This document shows, piece by piece, positions 31,701 to 42,871 of a DNA stretch of 64,000 nt. The DNA comes from Neocallimastix lanati (nom. inval.) (taxonomy: Eukaryota > Neocallimastigomycota > Neocallimastigomycetes > Neocallimastigales > Neocallimastigaceae). The DNA is taken from assembly GCA_016946835.1 (NCBI GenBank), contig JACVTC010000141.1, positions 297,501 to 361,500 of the forward strand, given 5' to 3'. Under the pieces are notes generated by a model. It was not told the DNA's origin, ran no database searches, and saw only the letters and a program-made list of their open reading frames with translations. Every line of letters begins with the position of its first letter. Position 1 is the stretch's first letter. The translations under genes and the position numbers were made by a program.

Positions 31701-33349
31701 TAAAATAAAATAAAATAAAATAAAATAAAATAAAATAAAATAAAATAAAATAAAATAAAATAAAATAAAATAAAATAAAATAAAATAAAATAAAATAAAA
31801 TAAAATAAATGGTTGAAATATGAATATAAAGTACAGATTGAATAAAATAAAATAAAATAAAATATATAGTAGAAATATGAATATAAATTACAGATTTAAT
31901 AAAATAAAATAAAATAAAATAAAATAAAATAAAATAAAATAAAATAAAATATATAGTAGAAATATGAATATAAATTACAGATTTAATAAAATAAAATAAA
32001 ATAAAATAAAATAAAATAAAATAAAATAAAATAAAATATATAGTAGAAATATGAATATAAATTACAGATTTAATAAAATAAAATAAAATAAAATAAAATA
32101 AAATAAAATAAAATAAAATAAAATAAAATAAAATATATAGTAGAAATATGAATATAAATTACAGATTTAATAAAATAAAATAAAATAAAATAAAATAAAA
32201 TAAAATAAAATAAAATAAAATAAAATAAAATAAAATAAAATAAAATAAAATAAAATAAAATAAATAGTAGAAATATAAATATAAAGTACAGATTGAATAA
32301 AATAAAATAAAATAAAATAAAATAAATAGTAGAAATATAAATATAAAGTACAGATTGAATAAAATAAAATAAAATAAAATAAAATAAAATAAAATAAAAT
32401 AAAATAAAATAAAATAAAATAAAATAAAATAAAATAAAATAAAATAAAATAAATAGTGAAGTAATATAAAATATGTAAAGTTATTAATAAAATAAAATAA
32501 AATAAAATAAAATAAAATAAAATAAAATAAAATAAAATAAAATAAAATAAAATAAAATAAAATAAAATAAAATAAAATAAAATAAAATAAAATAAAATAA
32601 AATAAATGGTTGAAATATGAATATAAAGTACAGATTGAATAAAATAAAATAAAATAAAATAAATGGTTGAAATATGAATATAAAGTACAGATTGAATAAA
32701 ATAAAATAAAATAAAATAAATGGTTGAAATATGAATATAAAGTACAGATTGAATAAAATAAAATAAAATAAAATAAATGGTTGAAATATGAATATAAAGT
32801 ACAGATTGAATAAAATAAAATAAAATAAAATAAATGGTTGAAATATGAATATAAAGTACAGATTGAATAAAATAAAATAAAATAAAATAAAATAAAATAA
32901 AATAAAATAAAATAAAATAAAATAAATGGTTGAAATATGAATATAAAGTACAGATTGAATAAAATAAAATAAAATAAAATAAAATAAAATAAAATAAAAT
33001 AAAATAAAATAAAATGAATAGTAGAAACATAAATATAAGTACAGATTGAATAAAATAAAATAAAATAAAATAAAATAAAATAAAATAAAATAAAATAAAA
33101 TAAAATAAAATAAAATAAAATAAAATAAAATAAAATAAAATAAAATAAAATAAAATAAAATAAAATAAAATAAAATAAATAAAATAAAATAAATAGTTGA
33201 AATATAGATGTAAAGTACAGATTGAATAAAATAAAATAAAATAAATAGTTGAAATATAGATGTAAAGTACAAATTGAATAAAATAAAATAAAATAAATAG
33301 TTGAAATATAGATGTAAAGTACAGATTGAATAAAATAAAATAAAATAAA
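28702..33349. repeat. Compound satellite array 1: (TAAAA)n with conserved spacer units
   Basis: About 4.6 kb of the pentanucleotide TAAAA, interrupted about 40 times by a conserved spacer of about 30 bp: [AG]TAGAAATAT[AG]AATATAAA then [GT]TACAGATT[GT]AA. Subtypes are visible: GTAGAAATATAAATATAAAG, GGTTGAAATATGAATATAAAG (tandem near 32606-32880) and GTAGAAATATGAATATAAATT, each amplified in blocks. A second spacer type (GTGAAGTAATATAAAA...TATTAATAAAA) occurs near 29172 and 32452. The 5-bp unit leaves all three minus-strand frames open, giving false FILFY-repeat proteins. Confidence 0.95.
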
Positions 33350-33550
33350 AACTAAAAATCACTTTTATCAAAATTGCAAAATTTTTTTTATACGAAATGC
33401 ATGAAATTATAATATATTATAAAACTTTATTTGATATTAATTAAATCAAATATTAAATTAATTTATCTTTTTATAATAAAAACGGACATTCCAATAAAAA
33501 GAAATAAACAGAAGAGAGTGTTATAAAACAATATTAAAGTAGAATATTAA

Positions 33551-33596
<46 letters not shown>

Positions 33597-33689
33597 TATT
33601 AATACTAATATATAGTAATGATTAAAAAAAGTATTTTATATAAAAAACCGTTGTTCCAAATGATAATACTACTGATAAAATAGGATAAA
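33350..33689. other. A/T-rich spacer between satellite and copia relic
   Basis: Contains an (AAT)n run at about 33550-33592. No gene is seen. Confidence 0.5.
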
Positions 33690-34580
33690 ACATCTTAAAC
33701 GTCAAAACCGTCTCAACAAAAGATGATTCTAAAGCCAAAAAGAATCATATACGAACATTTAAGTGAAGAAACTTGGTCAAAAGTAGAATATATTAACACA
33801 ACCTCTGAATTATGGGACTTTCTAAAGGTTTACTACCGTGAAACTGATGAAGAAAAGGAAAGAAATCTTAAAAGAAGCCTTGAATAACTGGTTTATAAAG
33901 GAGAAGAAATCAGGATATATGTTGCTGACTTTGAGAATTTATGGAAGCGATATTCTAAGTCAATATTTAAGGATAGATCCTTCAAGTACGAAAACTAAAC
34001 AAATTATATTATTTAGGTATGAGTTTTAAACAAAACTACTCTGATGTCTATGAAAGATTAACTTTACTGTTGTATAGGAAGAAAAATTGACTATTATAAA
34101 TAAATAATAGAATTATCGTTAAAGAAATGAAAATAAATAGTTCAAAGTGAAAAGAAAGATACAAAATACGGCTCTTCAATGCACAACTAGTATATAAAAG
34201 AAGGTGGCTTCTCTGTGGTTCAACAGAGTATTTCATAAATCAATGTAATATGTGGAACTTATTCAAGAATTGGAAGAAGGTTATACAAGAAAAATTAAAA
34301 GAAAAAGAAAGAGTGTTAAGAGAAGAAATTATTATAATGAAACCAGCGAAGAAAATCTAATGACAATAATAATTTTTAATTGAATGAGTGGTTGATTCAG
34401 GGGCTACTTAGACTATAGTTAATAATCCAAAATATCGGAAAATAAAATTTTAAAAATACTCTTATTAACTTTCTTAAATAACAAAATATATAAATCAAAT
34501 ACTTTTGGTAAATTGACAATAAAAATTGGACCAGAAATATTAAAATGTCAATGATGCAATATTATTCAAGAATGGTAGAA
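33690..34580 (+). pseudogene. Ty1/copia Gag-protease relic
   Basis: Plus-strand pieces read KRIIYEHLSEETWSKVEY and LWDFLKVYYRETDEEKE (copia Gag/UBN2-type), then EIRIYVADFENLWKRYSK, a decayed zinc knuckle LLCGSTEYFINQC (about 34208-34246), and a protease motif VDSGAT-stop-TIVNNPKY (about 34391-34437). Several stops and frame changes divide them, so this is a dead copy. Confidence 0.8.
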
Positions 34581-34920
34581 GAAATTTATTATTAATAATA
34601 GATTTATTAGTGTAACAATATTGGTTACACAGCAGCTTTGTAACACTAAAAAATGTATTTTATTTTTTTTTTTTGTTAATGAAATTTACTTTATTAATTT
34701 ATTAAATATAAAATATTATTTATTATTAATTAGTCCTAGTAGTCTTCGAATTATTTATTAGCTAATTAATTAATAAAAGCACAAAGAATAATTACTTTTA
34801 GTTGAGAAATTCACACATATTTATCCTTTTTCGAGACAACAGTTTCTGAAAAAGTTTAGTTTGATGAAAGAAAGTTCGAGAAATCGATATTTCTTTCTAG
34901 AAAATGAATCATATAGATAA
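34581..34920. other. Unassigned A/T-rich DNA with an imperfect inverted repeat
   Basis: AGTGTAACAA (about 34610) and TTTGTAACACT (about 34640) form an imperfect inverted repeat around GGTTACACAGCAGC. It could be an LTR edge of one of the neighbouring relics; the partner was not found. Confidence 0.4.
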
Positions 34921-35640
34921 ATAATAAAAACAATTATTAAAATAGAACTTTAAATTCGGGTGATTCTATATAATGGTTTCTGGCATATTTTTCTTGTTTC
35001 TTAATTGACAATTTAATACTTTTTTTAATTCCTTTATAAGTTCAGCTAAACTGCTAACAAGTTCTTCATCTCTAGAGACTTTGACAATTTCAGAAGAATG
35101 TCTAAGAAACTGTAATGCGAGAAAAAAGGAAAGTGGTTGCTAGATTCTTGTATTGAGTTTTTGCAACTAAATTTTGCTAAATAGAAAAAGTTATTCTAGT
35201 TTGAACTCTTGTGATTTTTGTAATTTCTAAGATATTGCACAATAACGGAGTTCACCCTCACCGATAAACCGTTAATTTGATGGTGGAATGGGGAAGAAAA
35301 TTTTAAAGTAATATTAAGTCCTATACAAAAAGCCGTCCAAAATTTAGATGTAAATTGAATGTCTTTGTCGGAGAATATAATCAGGGAGACCATGGTAGCG
35401 TAAAATATGGTTAAGGAATACGGAAGTAGATGCAGAAGCAGTAGAAACATTTGGGAAGTGGATTAAATGACACATCTCAATTAAACGATCAGTAACCATA
35501 AAAATACAGGTGAAACCATTAGATTTAGGTTAATCAGTAATGAAATCCATTGAAATAGACGATCAAGGAAGTTTGGGATTTCAAGTGGATTAAGGAATGA
35601 TTAAGGAAACTGAATGGTTTGTGTCCGGAATGAAGAAGCC
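34921..35640 (-). pseudogene. Ty3/gypsy integrase relic (minus strand)
   Basis: Read on minus: SSISMDFITD..PKSNGFTCIFMVTDRL (first Asp region, about 35480-35560), RYHGLPDYI, SDKDIQFTSKFWTAFC (second Asp), then SPFHHQINGLSVRVNSVIVQ, where the catalytic Glu expected in 'GQTERVN' is Val. A decayed C-terminal piece EKYARNHYIESPEFKV lies near 34950. Stops and frameshifts occur throughout. Confidence 0.82.
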
Positions 35641-38275
35641 AAAATGAATGCTTTTCTCAATGGATTAAATGATCAAATTGCTACTAAAATATATGAAATG
35701 TTTTCAGGTCCTAGATCTCTTTTCGCATTACAAACTATTTCTTCTAAATTAGATAATCACTGCTCATAGCTAATTCCCTAATCCACATAGCAGATCAACT
35801 AGCAGTAATAATAATAATAGAAATAATAATAATTAAACCAATAACAATAGAAGACAACATAATGGAAAAAAGCCTTTCAAATTTAAAACTCGAGATCCTT
35901 TATCAAACGAAGAAAAAGAAAGAAGAAGAAAAGAACACCTTTATGTCTATTGTGGATCTGCCAATCATTCTCTTAATAAATGCTCTCTTAGAAATAAAAA
36001 TAAAGCTTCCTCAAGCAGTTCCTATATCACTAATCACGAATCAAAACTATTCTAAAAAGAAGAATCTCCGATCAATCCGATGTAAAATTTCCAATATTGA
36101 ATTTACTCTAACTGTCTCTAATTGTAAAGATTTAATAAAATCTTTAATAATTAATTATATAATAATTAATTAATGCAAAAAATTACATAAATCTATGATT
36201 CAATTATATTAAAATTTACTATAAATTTATGGTAACTCTTCAAAAGGAAAAATTATTATATATATAATTTTGTATAATAAATTTAATCTAAATAATTTAC
36301 TTAAGTTAGATAATTTAGTTTAGTTATTTTATTTAACTTAGTTAATTTAGTTTAATTAGTTTAAAATACTTTAAAATTAATTACGGTGTAGTTTTAAATA
36401 GTTAAAATTAGCTTAAATAGTTTATAAAAATAGTTTTGAATTATAAATATATAAACATAAGTATTAATAATATTTAAATAATATATAAATAATAAATGAG
36501 TTCTTATTGAATTTAGTTATTATTGTAAATAAATTGAAAGTTTATTGAATTAATTATTGCTTAGTTTTAGATAGTTGTTATTTAATAAGATTATTAATAA
36601 ATATTTTGTTTATAAATAAATAGTAATATATGTAAGTTGGATATGAATAATATATTATAATGTAATCATGAAAAAATATAAATACGTGTAAATTTTATTA
36701 TTTAAATTGATGTATTAGTTTTTGACTATTATATAGTTAATAACAAAGGAGATCTAAATATTAACAATAAAGATTATTTTTAAAAGGAAAGAATTTTTTT
36801 GTGTGTTTTATTTTAAAAAAAGATTTTTTGTGTTTATTTAGTTATTCGTAATCTGTTTTATTACAAACCTTTTACACTAATATTTCTATAATAACTAACT
36901 CAATTTAATGAATTTGTACTTTGTAAAAAAAAACAATATTTCTTGCTTTAATGAATGTAATCTTCCTAACGTATCCAGAATTGGGACAACCAATCAATTA
37001 TTGGTGAAACTGTTTCAATATCTATAAAATATAAGAATCATATCTGCAAAACAAAATTCTATGTATTCGACCTTTAATAATACTGTGTTATTTTGAGCAT
37101 AGATTGACTGTTAATTCACAACCCAACCATAAACTTTTCTCCAAAAGAACTTTCTTTTAATTCAAAAACATTGTATTTCAAATTGTCTTTTTTTACACAG
37201 TTCTTTTAATACTGAAGTTCCGTTAAACAATCTTAAAACCAATAAAAAAAATGAAAATACTAACAGCAAAATTAATACATCGTTACCAAAGAAATTACTT
37301 CCATTCAAAGACGTTTTTAGTGAAATTTACGCAAATGAATTACCTCCTCATAGGCTCAATAATTGCGAAATAAAGCTTACTCCAAACTCCGTTTTATATT
37401 ACGGACCCATCTAACCCCATATCGAAAAAGAATCCATCGCGCTTAAATAATACATTGATGAAATGTTAGCAAAGGGGTTCATTAGAAAATCTAAATTTCC
37501 TGCTGGTGTTCCTGGTTTCTTTGTATTAAAAAAGAATGATGAACTAAGAATAGTTGTAGACTATCAACATTTGAATGACATTACAATCGCGTCTCTTACT
37601 CTTTGCCTTTAATAAATGATATGCTTTAACACTTAGCTAAAGGAAAAGCATTTTCGAAACTTGACCTTCGATCCGCCTATAATCTAGTTAGAATCAAAAA
37701 AGGAGATAAATATAAGACAGCCTTTACTTGTAAATATGGTTATTTTGAATATTTAGTCATGTCTTTTGGTTTAAAAAATGCTCCTGCTATATTTCAACAC
37801 TTCATTAACGACGTTCTTGAAGACATTCTTTTGAAATTTGCCTTTTGCTATATTGAGGATATAATAATACTTTCTCCTGATCTAGAAACTCATCTTAAAT
37901 ATCTTACTGAAGTTCCATCAAGACTCAAAAAAACTGGTCTATACGCCAAACTTGAAAAATGTATAATTTTGTGTCCTATACTTAGACTTCCTTGGGCATA
38001 GGATTTCTTAGGATGGTATTCCCATGGATCCAAAAAAAAAAGGCTTCCTCTATTCTTGAATGGCCTACACCTACTAATGAGGAGAAGCAACTCCAATCAT
38101 TTTTAGGACTTGCTAATAACTATCGACGTTTTATTCCTGGATTCGCCGCATTTATTAATTTTTTTCATTTTCTTCTAAAGAAAAATGTAAAGTATGTTTG
38201 ATCATTAGATACTCAAAAAGCATTCAACGAACTAAATTTTAAATTCTCTTCTGCAACTTTCCTAATATAAATATA
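35641..38275 (+). pseudogene. Ty3/gypsy (Tf1/MarY1-like) Gag-Pol relic interrupted by a solo LTR
   Basis: The plus strand encodes Gag pieces (MNAFLNGLNDQIATKIYEMF at about 35647, LQTISSKLD, and a zinc-knuckle relic YCGSANHSLNKC near 35943-35984). After the inserted LTR (36123-36876) comes a decayed protease/linker, then RT from about 37280: ELPPHRLNNCEIKLTPN, GFIRKSKFPAG, RIVVDYQHLNDITI, KLDLRSAYNLVRI, MSFGLKNAPAIFQHF, and YIEDI at about 37850 where an active enzyme has Y-x-D-D. RT connection and RNase H beginnings (SFLGLANNYRRFIPGFAA) follow, up to about 38275. Many stops and frameshifts. Confidence 0.88.
36123..36876. repeat. Solo LTR (family D) with target duplication CTAAT
   Basis: Starts TGTAAAG, ends TTTTACA, and is flanked by CTAAT at 36118-36122 and 36877-36881. 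It interrupts the gypsy relic between Gag and Pol. Length 754 bp with no coding content. Confidence 0.85.
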
Positions 38276-38402
38276 CTAAATAATATTAAACTTTAATTAT
38301 TATTCTTAACATTATAAAATAATTTAATTGAAAATTTTATATAATTCTATTAATGATTTCTGATAATTAAATATTTAATTAATGTAACTTTAACATAATT
38401 TC
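38276..38402. other. Short A/T-rich spacer
   Basis: Separates the gypsy relic from MULE copy 3; no features. Confidence 0.5.
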
Positions 38403-40002
38403 GAATGTGGTGCATTTCGACGGATGTGAAGCATTTCGACATAATTTATGTATAATCAGCATAAATATTTGTACAATGAGTATAAATTATGTAATACGCC
38501 ACAACTTTCAACGTATATTTTTATTTATTGTATTTTAGCATTAAAAAAATAAAATAAAAACTAAAAAAAATAATAAATAAAAGAATAAATAAGTTTTCTG
38601 TTAAGAATTTTATTTTATTTTTATTTATTTTCAATTATTTAATTTTCATTTTATTATTATATTTTATTATTAAATATTTAATATTTTATTATTAAATTAA
38701 TTAAATAATAAAATAAAATTTATTTTAGTATTAAATATTTATTATTAATAAAATTTAAATATTGATATTGATATTAATAAAATATAATGATATTGATATT
38801 AATAAAATATATTGATATTGATATTAATATAATTTAAACTATATATATTCAAGTTAATTATTATTATTTATAAATTTAAAGTGTTTAATTCTAATAAACA
38901 TTTATACCATAAATCAATGATATCATTTTTATCACATTTTTTATCAATTAATTCGGATTCCATTTTTTTGTATTTTTTAATTAAATCATTGATTTCATCA
39001 GTTTTTGTTAATATTCTCTTTTTTTTTTTTTTTTTCCAAACTCCTTCAATTTTCCTTTTGTAATTATTGTAAGATAAAGATTCTTCTCTTTTTAAATGAT
39101 AAATCAATTCATAGAAAGAAGGTTTTTTGAAAAAACAATTTTTTTAAGTAATTATTAAAAGATTCTGAAGCATTATTTGTTATGTGGTTTATATCGTTAT
39201 AATAATTCCAATATTGAATATCATATTTATATAAATAAGTTTTATTAAAATATTCCAAAAAATTTAAAAAATGGAAATAATTATATATTTGACATATAAT
39301 TTTAACATAATTATAAATTTCAAATATATATTCAGGATTTATAAATAGAAAATTTGTAATAGCTTTATAAAACAAATAAATTTTATGATTGCTTTTAACT
39401 TCATTATAACGTAATTTGTTTTTTTTGAACTTCTAACTATCTTTTATAATGCCATACACAAAATTTAATAGTAATATTAGGAAATATTTTAATGGCAGCA
39501 TTGGATATACCTTTTTCAAAATTACAATGCAAAATTTTTGGTGTAACTATAATATTATTATTATATTTACTTGCATTCTTTTTTAATTCTTCAAATAACA
39601 ATTCATAGGTTGCTTGTTCTTTATTATTTAATATAGATAGTGATGTAGTGTAAAAACTATTTATTTCTGGAGCAAATACTCTTGTTATAAACACTTAATA
39701 ACCAAATATTGGTGCAATATAAAATGTACCATCAGCAAACATATTTTCGTTGTATTTAATAAACAATTCTGTTTGGAATGGTGATTGAAAAATTATAATA
39801 TTAGAATTTTTGTATATCATAAAATTTTCATCTCTTTCGTTTATATAATATTCAGATTCATCTGAAAAATTACATTAAAAAAAAAATAAAAAAAAAAAAA
39901 TAAAATAAAATTTAACCCTATCCTATTCATTTATTTTTATAAGCCATATTGTAATACATGAATAAATGATTATACATAAATTATGTCGAAATGCAATACT
40001 CC
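38403..40002 (-). mobile_element. MULE copy 3, internally deleted and decayed
   Basis: The left end shows a partial duplication of the terminus (GAATGTGGTGCATTTCGACG, then GATGTGAAGCATTTCGAC). The right end GTCGAAATGCAATACTCC finishes at about 40002. The transposase N-terminus and right internal part are deleted relative to copy 1. Confidence 0.85.
38868..39860 (-). pseudogene. MULE transposase relic, copy 3
   Basis: Pieces match copy 1 closely: MFITRVFAPEINSFYTTSLS (39437-39694) with LHCNFEKG in place of LRCDFEKS, which loses the second catalytic Asp; NNASESFNNYLKK (39109-39375); and the C-terminus YHLKREESLSYNNYKRK through DLWYKCLLELNTLNL (38868-39107). Frames are broken at poly(A) runs, and the FLYWCH part is absent. 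An internal stop replaces the Gln/Tyr region before MFITR. Confidence 0.85.
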
Positions 40003-40332
40003 TGTTATTATTTATGAAAATCAAATGATAATTGTCATATTTTTATGTCATTTAATTTAAGATATATAAATTAATGTTTTGTACAACATTAATCTCTTTA
40101 TGTTTTTTATTTAATAATATTTAAAGTTTTTTTTAGAAAAAAATTAATGTAATTTTAATATATTCAGAATTAAAATTAATATATATTATATATAACAATC
40201 ATGAACTGTCAAAACATTCTTACAAATAATTTCATTATATATATAAAAAAAAAAAATGCCAAAAAATAATTGTAATAACAATCAATAGATGTTTAAGAAT
40301 AATTTCATTATATATGTAAAAAAGAATATGTC

Positions 40333-40367
<35 letters not shown>

Positions 40368-40388
40368 TAATAATAAAAATAATAATAA

Positions 40389-40476
<88 letters not shown>

Positions 40477-40752
40477 TATAGAACTGTCAAATCATGTTTA
40501 AAAATAATAATTTCATTTTATATGAAAAAAAAAATACCAAAAAAAAATAACAATAATAAAATAATAATAATAATTTTAATAATAATAATAATAATAATAA
40601 TTATAAAACTGTCAAATCATGTTTAAAACAATATATATAAAAACTTTTTTTTATAAAATATTAAATTATTTATACAAATATATAAAAAGAAATAATATTT
40701 TCGATAATTTTTTTTTGTTTATTAAATATCATTTTATTTGTTAAAAGATATG
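40003..40752. repeat. A/T-rich region with degenerate tandem repeat and (AAT)n
   Basis: A unit resembling AACTGTCAAATCATGTTTA followed by AATTTCATTATATATA, an A-run and (AAT)n recurs at about 40204, 40288 (partial), 40481 and 40607. The (AAT)/(AAAAT) microsatellite at about 40330-40475 lies between copies. No gene. Confidence 0.7.
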
Positions 40753-41082
40753 TTTTTTTTTTTTTTTTTTTATAGACTGAAGACTTTGGTCTTCCCCATA
40801 TAGTAATATGGGTGTATGATTAACTGCCATACCGGTACGGCGTCGACGCTCTCAACTCCCCATAAGCAAAGAAACTCCATATAGAAGCACCCTACGCGAT
40901 CCTCGAGGGAAAGCAGAGCCAACTATAGGTGGCGTCCTTGCCATCCCAGAGGAGCTGGACACTGTAAATCCTCTCAGACAAGGCTTACGCAATGGGATTC
41001 TTATAATGTTAGAAATATAGAAAACATATAAAGTATACCTACCTGAGTATCGTTTAACCCCTAACCTTTCACGCAAAACCCA
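40753..41082 (-). mobile_element. G+C-rich, poly(A)-tailed retroposon (SINE or 5'-truncated LINE end)
   Basis: About 330 bp, roughly half G+C in an otherwise A/T-rich genome. On the minus strand it ends in a 19-nt poly(A) (plus-strand T run 40753-40771). It is flanked by the 11-bp direct repeat TAAAAGATATG at 40742-40752 and 41083-41093, the signature of target-primed reverse transcription. Just before the tail are two adjacent perfect hairpins: 7-bp stem CCCATAT/ATATGGG (40795-40812) and 6-bp stem GAAGAC/GTCTTC (40779-40794). Further inside is a near-perfect palindrome GCCATACCGGTACGGC (40826-40841). A 74-codon minus frame (40852-41076) resembles nothing I know. I see no convincing A/B boxes, so SINE versus LINE 3' end is undecided. 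Confidence 0.8.
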
Positions 41083-41093
41083 TAAAAGATATG

Positions 41094-42207
41094 TAAATGT
41101 TCAAAATATATATATATATTAATTATTTTATTAATATAATTTGTTAAACTATATTTTAATAGCTTAAAAAAAATATATAAATTATATTAAATAATTGTTT
41201 ATAAACTATTATTATAATTATTATTATTATTTATTATTATTATTATTATTTATTATTATTATTATTATAATTATTATTATTATTATTATTATATATTATT
41301 ATTATTATTATAATTATTATTAATATTATTATTTATTATTATTATTTGTTAAGTATTAGCTACATTATAATTATACATTATACATTGTAATATTAATACA
41401 CCACAATTAGCCACATTATGAATACATTAGTTATTAGATAGTTATTAAATAATTATTATAAATCTTATTATATTTTGTTAAACTGTAATATTCTTTATTA
41501 TGTAATATTCATATAATTAAATATAAATAAATAAAAGCCATATTAACTATAAATAATCATAATTGAGATTGTGAGATTTCTGTTACGTTACATTCTTAAC
41601 ATTATTATTATTATTTATTATTATTATTTATTATTATATATTATAAATAAAACATTTTCATTTAAAAGAAATATATATACAATATTTACAATTCTACTAC
41701 ATTGAAGATAAATTTAATATAATTATCAAATCACAATTTAGTATTCATATATGTAAAAATACAATAATTTTTTGTGCCCGCATATAAAATTTTTGAATAT
41801 ATATTCTTAATAATTTTTTTAAAATTTCAAAAGATTAAGAAAAAATGTTAAAACTTTTTCTATTTGAAATAAATATATTTTAATTTATTAATATATAATT
41901 AAATATAATATTACATATAAAGAAATATATTAATGTAATATAAATATAAACAATCAGTAAATATGTTTCATATTTTTATAATTAAAGTTTAATATATAAA
42001 CTTTTAATTAATTGTATATTAATATTTAAAATGTTTTTATTGAAGAAAATTTTAATATATTATACAGTACAACTGAAACCTTGAAAAATTTAAATATATA
42101 TAACAATAATAAATAATATTAAAAATTAGTAGTAATAATAGTTAAAAAAATTAAAATACAATTTTTTTCTAAAATTTTAAAAGGCATATTGTTAATAAAT
42201 AAAAAAA

Positions 42208-42269
<62 letters not shown>

Positions 42270-42871
42270 CATATAGAATAAATTTTAAATTAAAAATAGA
42301 AAAAATTATGAAAAAGTAATTTAAAAAGTTCACTTAAGTAATATATAATAAATGTATTTAAAGAAGTGATATATTTTTTCTTAAATTTATTCAAAATTAA
42401 TTTTTATAATCAATTTCAATTAATTTATTAATTTAAAAAATCTATTTATAAAAAAATAAATATTTGAAAATACATAAATATACATAATATACAAAATTAT
42501 ATTATAATTTTTTTTTTAAAAAAAAAGAGAATAATTTATAAATTCAATTAAATAATCAATTAATTAATTAACTTTTAAAACTAATTTAATATATAAATCA
42601 ATTATATGATATATTTAATCGGCTTTAAATTTGGTATTAAATTATAATTATAATAATCATATTAATTGTTAATAACAATTATTATTATTAACAATTATCA
42701 TTAATGTTTTTTTTTAATTAAGATTAACAATAATAATTAATAATTAAAAAAGTGATATTATATAATATATTAATATAAGTATTGTATTATTTTGATATTG
42801 ATTTTTTTCTGAAATCAAATTTTAATAGTAATATAAATTCATAAATAATATATTCAAAATATTAAACAAAT
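41094..42871. other. Gene-free A/T-rich region with ATT/AAT microsatellites
   Basis: ATT-type repeats lie at about 41213-41345 and 41605-41640, AAT repeats at about 42212-42268. No recognisable exon was found on either strand. Confidence 0.55.

Noticed and set aside
28702-33349. CRISPR array (repeat-spacer pattern)
   Set aside because: The conserved units are separated by variable-length runs of TAAAA, not unique spacers; the genome is eukaryotic and no cas genes occur.
32167-33371. Large FILFY-repeat 'membrane protein' frames on the minus strand (also at 47971-48816)
   Set aside because: A TAAAA repeat has no stop codon in any minus-strand frame, so long frames arise automatically; no start context, no other domain, and the sequence is a satellite.
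40852-41076. 74-codon protein in the G+C-rich insert
   Set aside because: No resemblance to a known family, no good start, and G+C-rich DNA gives long frames by chance.
40775-41085. Structural RNA gene (5S, U snRNA, SRP) as the identity of the G+C-rich island
   Set aside because: No recognised conserved motif of these RNAs is visible; the poly(A) tail and target duplication indicate a retroposed sequence, though derivation from such an RNA is not excluded.
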